Positions 1 through 8,208 of a stretch of 64,000 nt of DNA are shown here, piece after piece (within the stretch, counting starts at the first letter, position 1; each line of letters starts with the position of its first letter). The notes beneath the pieces are model-generated. The model made no database searches. It was not told the origin of the DNA and saw nothing but the letters and a program-made list of their open reading frames with translations. Origin of the DNA: JACPUX01 sp964517465 (GTDB lineage: Bacteria; Pseudomonadota; Gammaproteobacteria; Burkholderiales; Casimicrobiaceae); NCBI GenBank assembly GCA_964517465.1, contig CAZFEK010000006.1, forward strand, positions 1 through 64,000. The letters run 5' to 3'. The position numbers and the translations under genes were made by a program.

Positions 1-1796
1 GCAACGCAAGCTGCACCTACACGGCGAACGCTGGCTACACCTTCACGGCCTGGAGTGGCGACTGCACCGGTGCGACCTGCGACCTGAGCAACGTCACCAG
101 CGCCAAGACAGTGACGGCGAACTTCACCCTTTACAGCTACGCCATCACAGCCAGCGCCAACCCAGCGGCGGGCGGCAGCACCACCTGCACGCCCAACCCG
201 GTGGCCCATGGGGGTAGCAGCACCTGCACCGCAACGCCGAACGCCGGCTACAGCTTCACCAACTGGGGCGGCGATTGCACCGGCGCCACCTGCACGCTGG
301 CCAACGTCACCGCGGCCAGGAACGTGACGGCAAACTTCAGCCTCAACACCTACACCATCGGCGGTACCGTCTCGGGGCTTGCCGCGGGGCAAAGTGTGGT
401 GCTGCAAAACAACGGCGGCAACGACCTGACGGTCAACGCCAGCGGCGCCTTCACTTTCGGTATGTCGATCACCCATGGCGGCGCTTATGCGGTGACGGTC
501 TCGACGCAACCGGCGGGGCAAACCTGCACCGTGGCCAACGGCAGCGGCACCGCCACGGCCAAGGTGAGCAACGTCAGTGTCAACTGTAACGCCGTCTCCT
601 ACGCCGTCACCACCGCGGCCAATCCGCCGGCCGGGGGCACGGTAGGTTGCGCACCCAATCCGGTGGCCCAAGGGGGCAGCAGTACCTGCACCGCCACGCC
701 GAACGCCGGCTACAGCTTCACCAACTGGGGCGGCGATTGCACCGGCGCCACCTGCACGCTGGCCAACGTCACCGCGGCCAGGAACGTGACGGCAAACTTC
801 AGCCTCAACACCTACACCATCGGCGGTACCGTCTCGGGGCTTGCCGCGGGGCAAAGTGTGGTGCTGCAAAACAACGGCGGCAACGACCTGACGGTCAACG
901 CCAGCGGCGCCTTCACTTTCGGTATGTCGATCACCCATGGCGGCGCTTATGCGGTGACGGTCTCGACGCAACCGGCGGGGCAAACCTGCACCGTGGCCAA
1001 CGGCAGCGGCACCGCCACGGCCAAGGTGAGCAACGTCAGTGTCAACTGTAACGCCGTCTCCTACGCCATCACCACCGCGGCCAATCCGTCCGCCGGCGGC
1101 ACGGTAAGTTGCGCACCCAATCCGGTGGGCCACGGCGCCAGCAGCACCTGCACCGCCACGCCCCATACCGGCTACAGCTTCACCAACTGGAGCGGCGATT
1201 GCACCGGCGCCACCTGCACCTTGGCCAATGTCACTTCGGCCAAGAGCGTCACGGCCAACTTCACGCTGCTGGGCACCAAAACCTATACCGGTCCATCGGC
1301 CACCGGCAGCGGCACCATCACCGCGAGCTTCACGGGCGGCGGGGCCGCCTGCGGCTATACGGTGTCGCGCTTCATCGCCGTTTCGGTCGTGCCCGCGTCG
1401 CCGCCCGCGGGCGTGAACTTCCCGCACGGCCTGTTCGACTTCACTGCCGGCGGTTGCACGCCGGGCAGCATGCTGAGCTTTACCATCACCTTCCCGCAAG
1501 CGCTTGCACCCAATACGCAGTACTGGAAGTTCGGTCCGACGCCGGACAAGGCCGCGCCGCACTGGTACGTGTTGCCGGCGACGATCGCCGGCAACACCGC
1601 CAGCTTCAGCATCACCGACGGCGGGCTGGGTGATGACGATCTGGCGGTGAACGGCATCATCGTCGATCAGGGCGGGCCTGGAGGAAGCGACTTGGCGGCC
1701 ATCCCGACGCTTTCGCGTGGTGCGCTGGTACTGCTCTCCGCCTTACTGATCGCCTTCGGGGTCATCGCGCGGCGGCGGCAGCAGCGACGCCCATGA
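1..1796 (+). CDS. 3' part of repetitive surface protein with InlB-B-like repeats and IPTL-CTERM tail
   Basis: The reading frame is open from the left edge, so this is the C-terminal part (about 598 codons) of a larger exported protein. A GTG at 111 is internal and not a convincing start. Repeats of the divergent InlB B-repeat type recur, each with a GYSFTNWxGDCTGATC core followed by an A(R/K)xVTANF strand. A second module starting TYTIGGTVSGL alternates with them. Near residues 420-550 is an unrelated beta-rich domain. The C-terminus has the IPTL motif (AAIPTLSRGALVLL), a hydrophobic helix and a final Arg-rich tail (RRRQQRRP), the architecture of IPTL-CTERM sorting signals. Such proteins are exported and tethered at the envelope, and the processing enzyme is not seen here. 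A role in adhesion or surface structure is inferred. Confidence 0.85.
   Translation, partial: NASCTYTANAGYTFTAWSGDCTGATCDLSNVTSAKTVTANFTLYSYAITASANPAAGGSTTCTPNPVAHGGSSTCTATPNAGYSFTNWGGDCTGATCTLANVTAARNVTANFSLNTYTIGGTVSGLAAGQSVVLQNNGGNDLTVNASGAFTFGMSITHGGAYAVTVSTQPAGQTCTVANGSGTATAKVSNVSVNCNAVSYAVTTAANPPAGGTVGCAPNPVAQGGSSTCTATPNAGYSFTNWGGDCTGATCTLANVTAARNVTANFSLNTYTIGGTVSGLAAGQSVVLQNNGGNDLTVNASGAFTFGMSITHGGAYAVTVSTQPAGQTCTVANGSGTATAKVSNVSVNCNAVSYAITTAANPSAGGTVSCAPNPVGHGASSTCTATPHTGYSFTNWSGDCTGATCTLANVTSAKSVTANFTLLGTKTYTGPSATGSGTITASFTGGGAACGYTVSRFIAVSVVPASPPAGVNFPHGLFDFTAGGCTPGSMLSFTITFPQALAPNTQYWKFGPTPDKAAPHWYVLPATIAGNTASFSITDGGLGDDDLAVNGIIVDQGGPGGSDLAAIPTLSRGALVLLSALLIAFGVIARRRQQRRP
234..1067 (+). 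repeat. Near-perfect 372-bp direct repeat, 462-bp period, inside a coding region
   Basis: By eye, bases 234-605 and 696-1067 are identical, while flanking copies of the same repeat family (for example from about 1068 on) have drifted. The period of 462 bp equals 154 codons, so the reading frame is kept. Identity at the DNA level, including synonymous positions, points to recent duplication or gene conversion. Copy number could vary by recombination, and a short-read assembly may collapse it. Confidence 0.85.
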
Positions 1797-1980
1797 GCAG
1801 AACGCTCGCCGCGGCTCGAGAATAAACTCGGGTACACGTCGCCGGTGGCTGGTTCGCCGCATTCGGTCCCATGGAGAGGGCGCGTGTGGTGCCAAGGCCA
1901 GCCTTGCACGGGCGTCTTCAGCGCTTGAACAGCGTGGGCGCTTGTGCCGCTGTAGCGGCTTGATCTGTTCACAAGGAAGT

Positions 1981-2370
1981 TCAGTCTCCGCGCCGGGCAA
2001 AAGCGAGCACGTGCCCGTCGGGGTCGAGGGCATAAGCGGCGAGGTCGCCCCATTTGCGTCTTCCAAGCTCGCTCAGTTCGCGCGCTCCCGCGGCGAGCGC
2101 ACGCCGGTGATAATCAGCCGGCGCGTCGACATAGAGATACAACTCGGCGCGCGGTGTTCCCGCGGCGCCCGCGGGGTCGGGGAGGGCGTCGCCCAAGAGG
2201 CGCTTGATGCCCGCTTCGGGCATGAGCCCCAGCACCGCGCCGCCTGGCAGTTCGAATTCGCTCATGCCAGGCACCTCCAAGCGGGGCTGCAATTGCAGCA
2301 CAGCGCCATAGAAGCGCGTGCTGGCGCTTTGGTCGGCGACATACAAAACGAAGTGCGCGTTGCGGATCAT
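1981..2370 (-). CDS. VOC (glyoxalase/bleomycin resistance) family protein
   Basis: A 129-residue protein starting MIRNAHFVLYVADQ, with the paired beta-alpha-beta-beta-beta modules of the vicinal oxygen chelate fold: an N-terminal YVADQSASTRFYGAVL module and a C-terminal ending DPDGHVLAFARR. The ATG at 2370 is chosen because the VOC fold begins there; upstream codons add only low-complexity sequence. A weak GGAA lies just upstream. VOC proteins bind metals and act as dioxygenases, isomerases or drug-binding resistance proteins, so the substrate cannot be named. The gene stands alone, divergent from the diguanylate cyclase at 2594. Confidence 0.8.
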   Translation of the reverse strand: MIRNAHFVLYVADQSASTRFYGAVLQLQPRLEVPGMSEFELPGGAVLGLMPEAGIKRLLGDALPDPAGAAGTPRAELYLYVDAPADYHRRALAAGARELSELGRRKWGDLAAYALDPDGHVLAFARRGD

Positions 2371-2593
2371 TTCACATTCCACAAAAGAACCACCCGGGCG
2401 AGGATGCCCCTGCGCAGGCCAGCAAATGCCGATTCTTCCATCGCTCGAATCGCAGGCGATCGGTGGCAGCAGTTTGCCGTTTGCGGCCAGACGCAGCAAG
2501 CCGGCTCAAAGAATCGCGGTTGCGGCCGTAATCCTTCTGGCGGGCAAGGATATTGTGCCCGGAAGTGGAGGGTTTTGTCCTGGAGGACACAGC

Positions 2594-3922
2594 ATGGACG
2601 ATTCTGAGGTGAAGGATGGCAGGCGCTTACGCGAGGCTGAGGTCCTGCAGGCGATCATCGATTACTTACCCAGCGGCGTGACCCTATTCGGCCCCGATTT
2701 CGAAATGCGTGCTTGCAACGAACGGCTAAAGGAACTCCTGGAATTCCCTGGAGAGCTTTTTGCCGATGGGCTGCCCTCCTTGCGCACGCTCCTGCTCTTC
2801 AATGCGCGCCGCGGCGAATATGGGCCCGGCGACCCCGATGAGCTGACTGAGAAAGCCATGGAACGCGCGCGCGCCATGCAGCCGCACGTCTTTGAGCGAG
2901 TGCGGCCCAATGGCGCGGTGCTGGAAATCCGCGGCACTCCCTTGCCGGGCGGTGGTTTCGTGAGCATTTACACCGACATTACCGAGCGGCGGCGAGCCGA
3001 AGAGACGGTGCGGCATGTGCGCGACCAATTGGCCGAGGCGATCGAGTTCTCACCCACTTTTGCCTGGGAAACCGATGCCCAGGGCCGCTTCACCTTTCTG
3101 CAGGGCGAAGAGAAGCTTCTGGGCTATAAGCCCGAGCATTTGCTTGGCCAAGCGCGAGACCGTTTCCTGGTGAACGAGGACGAGACCTCGTTGTCTGCCG
3201 AGGTGATCAAGGCCGAGGCCGCGCGACAGCCTTTTCGTGGTGCCACGGTAGCTTTCCGCCGCCAAGACGAGGGCGTCGCCTGGCTCTCCAGTAGCGGCAA
3301 ACCGCTGTTTGATGCCGCCGGCGACTTCCTGGGTTATCGCGGCGTCGATGTGGACATCACCGAACTCACCGCGATACGGCAGAAGCTGGAGCAACTGGCC
3401 CTGCACGACGCTCTTACGGGGCTTGCCAATCGGCACAAGTTTCTTGAACGCTTCGAGTTGGAGCTCGCGCGGCGGGGCCGTACCGGGAAGGGATTGGCGC
3501 TTCTGATGGTCGATGTCGATCATTTCAAGCGCGTCAACGACACCTGGGGGCATCTTGCTGGCGATGCGACCCTGAAGTCCATCGCGCGGCTGCTCGCCGA
3601 TAGCGTGCGGCGCGTCGATTTGGTGGCGCGTTTTGGCGGCGAGGAATTTGTCGTGCTTTTAACCGACATCGAGCGCGCGGACGTGCGCATCGTGGCCGAG
3701 AAGCTACGGCGTCGGATCGAAGCCACGCCTATCGTGGCCTTGGCGAGCGAGGCGCCGCTGCGGATTACGGTGAGCATCGGGGCGGTGGTTCTGGGAGCCA
3801 ATGAAGAGGGGAATCTCACGGTTTTACTCGACCGAGCCGACCAGGGCGTCTATGTGGCCAAAGAAACCGGGCGCAATCGGGTCTGCCTCTATCCCGAGGA
3901 TGTCCGTTCCGCTCCGGCTTAA
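2594..3922 (+). CDS. Diguanylate cyclase, PAS-PAS-GGDEF
   Basis: A 442-residue soluble signalling protein. Two PAS-type sensor domains occupy about residues 15-125 and 140-255, the second ending in the PAC-like YRGVDVDITE. A GGDEF domain follows from about 265, opening DALTGLANR, with the metal-binding VDVDHFKRVND and active site GGEEF at about 348-352. RRVD lies five residues before GGEEF and fits the inhibitory I-site (RxxD), so product feedback is expected. It makes c-di-GMP from two GTP. There is no membrane segment, so it should sense a cytoplasmic signal through the PAS domains. The start is the ATG preceded by GGAGG at 2580-2584; a longer frame from 2318 has no such site. It converges with another GGDEF gene at 4156. 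Confidence 0.92.
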   Translation: MDDSEVKDGRRLREAEVLQAIIDYLPSGVTLFGPDFEMRACNERLKELLEFPGELFADGLPSLRTLLLFNARRGEYGPGDPDELTEKAMERARAMQPHVFERVRPNGAVLEIRGTPLPGGGFVSIYTDITERRRAEETVRHVRDQLAEAIEFSPTFAWETDAQGRFTFLQGEEKLLGYKPEHLLGQARDRFLVNEDETSLSAEVIKAEAARQPFRGATVAFRRQDEGVAWLSSSGKPLFDAAGDFLGYRGVDVDITELTAIRQKLEQLALHDALTGLANRHKFLERFELELARRGRTGKGLALLMVDVDHFKRVNDTWGHLAGDATLKSIARLLADSVRRVDLVARFGGEEFVVLLTDIERADVRIVAEKLRRRIEATPIVALASEAPLRITVSIGAVVLGANEEGNLTVLLDRADQGVYVAKETGRNRVCLYPEDVRSAPA

Positions 3923-4155
3923 ACCGGCGAGCTGGGGCAAGCGGCCGCTGGCCGTCGACCCAGCGACGCGGGTTTTGTAACTTCCGTGCGCCGGTGGGCA
4001 AAGAACCTTAGGGCAATGCGCCATGAACCCCGAAGGTAAATGGCCGGCCAGCTGCGCCTTGCCACGGTAACCGGCTTGGGCTCGATCCGTGGCGGCTTCG
4101 CCGGCATCCCTCCGCTGGCAAAGTCGAAACCACCGAGGATCGCGAAGGCGCCTGC

Positions 4156-5877
4156 TCAGCCTGCTCCGCGCCGAGACTGGCTTGCGGCTTCATTGGTCAC
4201 GCGCGAGGCGCGTGCGGGCAGCGCCACCACCTGCGCCCGACCGTCGTGTTTGGCTTGGTACAAGGCCCGATCGGCGGCGCTAAGCAAAGCCGCCGCGGTG
4301 ACTCCGTCTTCCGGATACGCGGCGAGGCCGGCTGAAAACGTGATGCCGGCGAGCACTTCGTCTCCGCAGCGCACGGTGCTGGTCTGCAGCCGCGCCAGAA
4401 GGTCTTCCAAACGGCGCTTGGCGTCGGCGGCCGCGGAGTTGGCCAAGACCAGGCAGAATTCTTCTCCGCCGATGCGGCATACCGCGTCGCCTGCACGGGT
4501 GCTTTGGGCCAACAGGCGCGCCAGGGTGCGTAGAACTTCGTCGCCAAAAGCGTGACCGTGCCGATCATTGATCGCCTTGAAGTGGTCGAGGTCGAGCACT
4601 GCCAAGCTCAAGGGTTGGCGCGTGCGGGCAAAAAGCGCCAGGAGTTCGGTGAGCACGGCATCGAGGTGACGCCGATTGTGCAGGCCGGTGAGCGGGTCGC
4701 GCAGTGCTTCTTCACGGGCGCGGTCGCGTTCCCAGCGCAAGCGGTTCATTTCGTGGCGCAGTTGCACCGCATGGTAGCGAGCGCGCGTGGCGAGCCCCAA
4801 GCGCTCTTCGTAAATTTCGAAGAAAGCGCGATGTAGTTCGTAGGCTTCCTTGTGCCGGCCGGCTTCGGCCAGAAATCCGGCAAGGCGCTCCAACGCGAAT
4901 GCTCGCAGACGGAGCGAAGTGCGGGACGTGGAAGCGCGCCGCGCCTCCTCCAAGCGCGCGATGGCCTGGCCGCGTTCGCCACGGCGCGCGTGCAACAAAC
5001 CCTTGAGGGCCAACACCCAGACCCTGGCTTCCGGGCTCTCGTGTTTGGAGGCCAATTCGTCGGCGCGCACCAGCGCCTCCTGCGCTTCATCGAGTTTTGC
5101 GGCACTTAGAAAAGCCAGGCAGGCCGAGGTGAAGACGTTTCCCTCCGGCGAGGCGGCGGTCATCGCCTCGTTGCTGCGCATCATGCGGCGCGCCAAAGGC
5201 AGTGCTTGGGCGGCTTGATTCAAGGAGACCAAACATTCGGCCAAATGTGCATCGATTTCCAGGCGCAAGCGTGGCTGATCGAGGCCTTTGGCCAGCTCGC
5301 TCGCCTCCTCCAGGACGCGTCGCGCTTCCTCGAGATCGCCCACGGCCACCAATTCGCTTCCCAGATTCGCGAGCAGCGTCGCCATTTGCGGCTTGGCGTC
5401 GATGCTGCGCAAGGCCTCCAAGGCTTCGAAGAGGTGCGCCAGCGCCTGAGGCGTGTCGCCCAGAGCGGCCAGGCATCCGGCGACGCCGTTGAGGGTGTAG
5501 AACCGATCCAGGGGCGACAGCGCGCCGCCGTCTTCGCGCAGATTGGCGCGAAAAGTCGCCAGCGCGACTTCGGTCTGTCCTTCGATCATGGCCAGGCGCG
5601 CCAGTCCGTTGCTGGCGAGTATCTGGCCGCGGGTGTCGAGGGAGCCGCGAAAGACCTCGGCAGCATGCTCCAAACCAGGCCGAGCGCTGCGGTAATGCTC
5701 TTGACGCAAGTCGAGGTAGGCGAGCGTCATCTCGGCCCAGGCACCCGCGCCTGCTTCATCGCCAGTCTGCGCTTGTGCCAAGGCCTGCTCCGCCAGGCGG
5801 CGAGCCGCTTTGGGCCGGGTATGCTGCTCGGCCCAGGCGCGAGCGGCCAATTCGTTTGCGGAGCGCGGCTTGGTCAT
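4156..5877 (-). CDS. TPR-GGDEF diguanylate cyclase
   Basis: A 573-residue protein. Residues 1 to about 370 are tandem tetratricopeptide-type helical repeats (AWAEMTLAYLDLRQEHYRSA and similar), followed by a helical linker and a GGDEF domain from about 405, opening DPLTGLHNRRHLDAVL, with the active-site motif GGEEF at 470-474. RAGD five residues before it matches the I-site. It should make c-di-GMP in the cytoplasm, with the TPR array as protein-binding input; no transmembrane segment is seen. The start MTKPRSANEL at 5877 lies 2 bp after the trmL stop (TGA-TC-ATG), which suggests translational coupling with trmL and the comF-like gene. Confidence 0.9.
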   Translation of the reverse strand: MTKPRSANELAARAWAEQHTRPKAARRLAEQALAQAQTGDEAGAGAWAEMTLAYLDLRQEHYRSARPGLEHAAEVFRGSLDTRGQILASNGLARLAMIEGQTEVALATFRANLREDGGALSPLDRFYTLNGVAGCLAALGDTPQALAHLFEALEALRSIDAKPQMATLLANLGSELVAVGDLEEARRVLEEASELAKGLDQPRLRLEIDAHLAECLVSLNQAAQALPLARRMMRSNEAMTAASPEGNVFTSACLAFLSAAKLDEAQEALVRADELASKHESPEARVWVLALKGLLHARRGERGQAIARLEEARRASTSRTSLRLRAFALERLAGFLAEAGRHKEAYELHRAFFEIYEERLGLATRARYHAVQLRHEMNRLRWERDRAREEALRDPLTGLHNRRHLDAVLTELLALFARTRQPLSLAVLDLDHFKAINDRHGHAFGDEVLRTLARLLAQSTRAGDAVCRIGGEEFCLVLANSAAADAKRRLEDLLARLQTSTVRCGDEVLAGITFSAGLAAYPEDGVTAAALLSAADRALYQAKHDGRAQVVALPARASRVTNEAASQSRRGAG

Positions 5878-5879
5878 GA

Positions 5880-6383
5880 TCAGGTCCGAACTATTTCGTT
5901 GCTCGCCGCGGGCACTTCGTTCACCGCGCCGCCAAAGCCGTTTTGGCGCCATGCCTCATACACCAGAACCGCGACCGCGTTGGACAGATTGAGGCTGCGG
6001 TTGGCGGGGCGCATGGGCAGACGCAAGCGCCTCTCCGGCAGGAATTCGCCGAGGATTTCCGGCGGTAGACCCGCCGTTTCGCAGCCAAAGACAAAAACAT
6101 CTCCGGGTCGAAAGGATGTTTGGTAAGGCGAGGCCACGCCTTTGGTGGTGGCGGCGAAAAAGCGCCGACCAGCGAGGCGCGCCCGCGCCGCTGCCCAAGA
6201 AGGGTGGACTTCCAGCCTGGCGTATTCGTGATAGTCGAGGCCGGCGCGTTTCAGCTCGCGGTCGGCGAGCCGGAAGCCCAAGGGTTCCACCAAATGCAGT
6301 TCGCAGCCGGTATTGGCGGCCAGCCGTATGACATTGCCGGTGTTGGGCGGAATCTCAGGGTGAACGAGCACGATGGCGAACAT
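5880..6383 (-). CDS. trmL: tRNA (cytidine(34)-2'-O)-methyltransferase TrmL
   Basis: A 167-residue SPOUT methyltransferase. It starts MFAIVLVHPEIPPNTGNVIR, the typical beginning of the TrmL/YibK family. The trefoil-knot motifs are visible: VFVFGCETAGLPPEIL near residues 94-109 and LRLPMRPANRSLNLSNAVAV near 115-135. It 2'-O-methylates the wobble base of tRNA-Leu isoacceptors. The length is normal for the family, with about 15 extra C-terminal residues. It lies 8 bp downstream of the comF-like gene and 2 bp upstream of the TPR-GGDEF gene, all on the minus strand. Confidence 0.93.
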   Translation of the reverse strand: MFAIVLVHPEIPPNTGNVIRLAANTGCELHLVEPLGFRLADRELKRAGLDYHEYARLEVHPSWAAARARLAGRRFFAATTKGVASPYQTSFRPGDVFVFGCETAGLPPEILGEFLPERRLRLPMRPANRSLNLSNAVAVLVYEAWRQNGFGGAVNEVPAASNEIVRT

Positions 6384-6391
6384 GGTCCCGA

Positions 6392-7144
6392 TCAATCCGT
6401 CGGCGGCGGCGTGCGTGCGACCACCCAATTGATCACCTCGCTTGCTCCGGCGGCTTTGAGGCAGCGCGCAAATTCCGCCAGGGTCGCGCCCGTGGTCATG
6501 ACATCGTCGACTACCGCGAGGCGTTTTCCCGCGACCGTATCGATGCAAGAGAATGCCCCGCGGATATTCTTGGCGCGTTCTTTCCAAGGCAGAGAGGACT
6601 GCGGCGGCGCCTGTCCGATGCGTTGGGCGCTGTGCCGATCGAGCGGCAGCCCCAAGCGCCATGCCAGCCGTCGCGCAAGTTCCTGGGCTTGGTTGTAGCC
6701 GCGGTCGCGCTGTCGATGCGGCGCCAGTGGCAATGGGATGACGCAGTCGGGCAGGGCTTGGTCTTGCTGTCGTATGGCCTCTTCCATGCGGTGAGCGAAA
6801 AAAGACGCGAGATGCAGGCGCCCGCCGAACTTGAAGGAATGGATCAGTACGTCGACCGGAGGCAAGTAAAGAAAAGCGGCGCGGGTCTGGGCAAAGGGCG
6901 GCGTATGGTGCAGGCAGGCGCCGCACACGGAGCCTGTGGGCGTGGGCAGGGCACAGACTGGGCAAGCCGGGGGCAAGGCAGGAAGGCTCGCGGCGCATCG
7001 CGAACATAGCGCCTCCTTGCCGCTTCCTGCGCCGCAGAGCTCACAGGCGCCAGGGAGCAGCGCAGGGAAATGGCGATGCACAAAATTTGCGCAAACGTTA
7101 AATGAATGCGTAAGTGCGTTTGACAAGGTGGCAGCTTTCCCCAA
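6392..7144 (-). CDS. comF: ComF family phosphoribosyltransferase-like protein
   Basis: About 250 residues. The N-terminal third has a zinc-ribbon-like cluster of CxxC pairs (CELCG, CSRC, CPVC, CGAC). The C-terminal part is a PRTase-like domain with the RDRGYNQAQELARRLA motif and the PRPP-binding loop VVDDVMTTGATL near residues 213-224. Members are linked to DNA uptake (ComF/GntX), and the biochemical reaction is not settled. The start is uncertain: the longest frame begins with TTG at 7144, and a GTG at 7081 would give a protein beginning just before the zinc ribbon. Neither has a clear Shine-Dalgarno. It is the first gene of a minus-strand unit with trmL and the GGDEF gene, divergent from bioB. 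Confidence 0.88.
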   Translation of the reverse strand: MGKAATLSNALTHSFNVCANFVHRHFPALLPGACELCGAGSGKEALCSRCAASLPALPPACPVCALPTPTGSVCGACLHHTPPFAQTRAAFLYLPPVDVLIHSFKFGGRLHLASFFAHRMEEAIRQQDQALPDCVIPLPLAPHRQRDRGYNQAQELARRLAWRLGLPLDRHSAQRIGQAPPQSSLPWKERAKNIRGAFSCIDTVAGKRLAVVDDVMTTGATLAEFARCLKAAGASEVINWVVARTPPPTD

Positions 7145-7148
7145 TCAT
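7092..7148 (+). promoter_or_regulatory. Candidate bioB promoter with overlapping inverted repeat
   Basis: A TTGACA box at 7120-7125 is followed after exactly 17 bp by AATCAT at 7143-7148 (4 of 6 matches to the -10 consensus), 56 bp before the bioB ATG. An inverted repeat CAAACG (7092-7097) / CGTTTG (7117-7122) with a 19-bp spacer overlaps the -35 box. Its arms resemble BirA-operator halves, but the spacer is longer than the usual 14-16 bp. It is therefore only a candidate operator. The same DNA lies over the possible 5' end of the divergent comF-like gene. Confidence 0.45.
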
Positions 7149-7203
7149 AGCGGGCCGCCCGCAGGCCGGGACGGGATCCATTCTAGCCGAGCGTCTTGGA
7201 AAC

Positions 7204-8208
7204 ATGCACCCCAAAGAACTCCCTTGCAGCGAAATGAAGGCGGCCGAACACCGATGGTTGGTGGCCGAGGTTGAAGCGCTGTTCAACCTGCCTTTCACCG
7301 AACTGGTGTACCGCGCGCAGACCATTCATCGCCAGTTTCATCGCGCGGACGCCGTGCAGCTTTCGACGCTGCTTTCGATCAAGACCGGCGGATGCTCCGA
7401 AGACTGCGGCTATTGCCCGCAATCGAGCCGGCATGCCGGAGCGGTCGAGGCCCAGGCCATGGTGCCGCTGGCGGAGGTTGTCGCTGCAGCGCGAGCGGCC
7501 AAGGCGAAGGGCGCTACACGCTTTTGTATGGGCGCTGCCTGGCGCGGACCCAAGCACAAAGATCTCGAACCGGTGCTGGAAATGGTCCAGGCGGTGAAGG
7601 CGCTGAACCTTGAAACCTGCGCCACACTTGGGCTCTTGCGCCCCGGGCAAGCCGAACAACTCAAGGCGGCAGGCCTCGACTATTACAACCACAATCTCGA
7701 TACCGCGCCGGACTACTACGGCGAGGTCATCAGCACGCGCCAATATCAGGACCGGCTGGATACTCTCGAGGAAGTTCGAGCGGCGGGGCTCAAAGTGTGT
7801 TGCGGCGGCATCGTCGGCATGGGCGAGACGAGGCGCCAACGCGCGGCGCTTATTGCCGAACTGGCGAACCTCAAGCCCTATCCCGAATCGGTGCCGATCA
7901 ACCATTTGGTGCGCGTACCCGGAACACCCCTGGCCAAGGAAGCGCCGCTCGATCCTTTTGAGTTCGTGCGCACCATTGCGGTGGCTCGCATCACCATGCC
8001 TCGGGCCTTGGTCAGGCTCTCTGCGGGCCGGCAAGAGCTCGGCGAGGCGGTGCAGGCGCTGTGTTTTATGGCGGGCGCCAATTCCATGTTCTACGGTGAG
8101 AAGCTCTTGACCACCGGGAATCCCGAAACGAGCGCGGATGAAGCTCTGCTGGCCAAGCTGGGCCTCACCGCGTTGCCTGAAGCCGAGATCAAATCCGAGT
8201 GCTGCTAG
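7204..8208 (+). CDS. bioB: Biotin synthase
   Basis: A 334-residue radical-SAM enzyme that inserts sulfur into dethiobiotin to make biotin. The CxxxCxxC motif binding the SAM [4Fe-4S] cluster is at C64, C68, C71 (GGCSEDCGYCPQSSRH). The YNHNLDT and VRLSAGRQEL segments are typical of BioB, the latter holding the conserved Arg near the [2Fe-2S] cluster. The start MHPKELPCSEM at 7204 is chosen because BioB normally has about 20-30 residues before the AEVEALFNLPF helix; an upstream GTG at 7114 would lie within the promoter. It is the first gene of bioBFHCD, and its stop overlaps the bioF start by 10 bp. Confidence 0.97.
   Translation: MHPKELPCSEMKAAEHRWLVAEVEALFNLPFTELVYRAQTIHRQFHRADAVQLSTLLSIKTGGCSEDCGYCPQSSRHAGAVEAQAMVPLAEVVAAARAAKAKGATRFCMGAAWRGPKHKDLEPVLEMVQAVKALNLETCATLGLLRPGQAEQLKAAGLDYYNHNLDTAPDYYGEVISTRQYQDRLDTLEEVRAAGLKVCCGGIVGMGETRRQRAALIAELANLKPYPESVPINHLVRVPGTPLAKEAPLDPFEFVRTIAVARITMPRALVRLSAGRQELGEAVQALCFMAGANSMFYGEKLLTTGNPETSADEALLAKLGLTALPEAEIKSECC

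Noticed and set aside
234..1250. Regular repeats that might look like a CRISPR or satellite array
   Set aside because: The period is a multiple of three, the repeats lie in one open frame and encode a known repeat fold, and there are no short repeats with unique spacers.
3923..4155. Possible c-di-GMP riboswitch between two GGDEF genes
   Set aside because: The gap lies downstream of both convergent genes, and the conserved GEMM core was not found on either strand.
5206..6126. 306-codon plus-strand frame over the TPR-GGDEF and trmL genes
   Set aside because: It crosses two well-supported minus-strand genes, and its sequence shows no domain.
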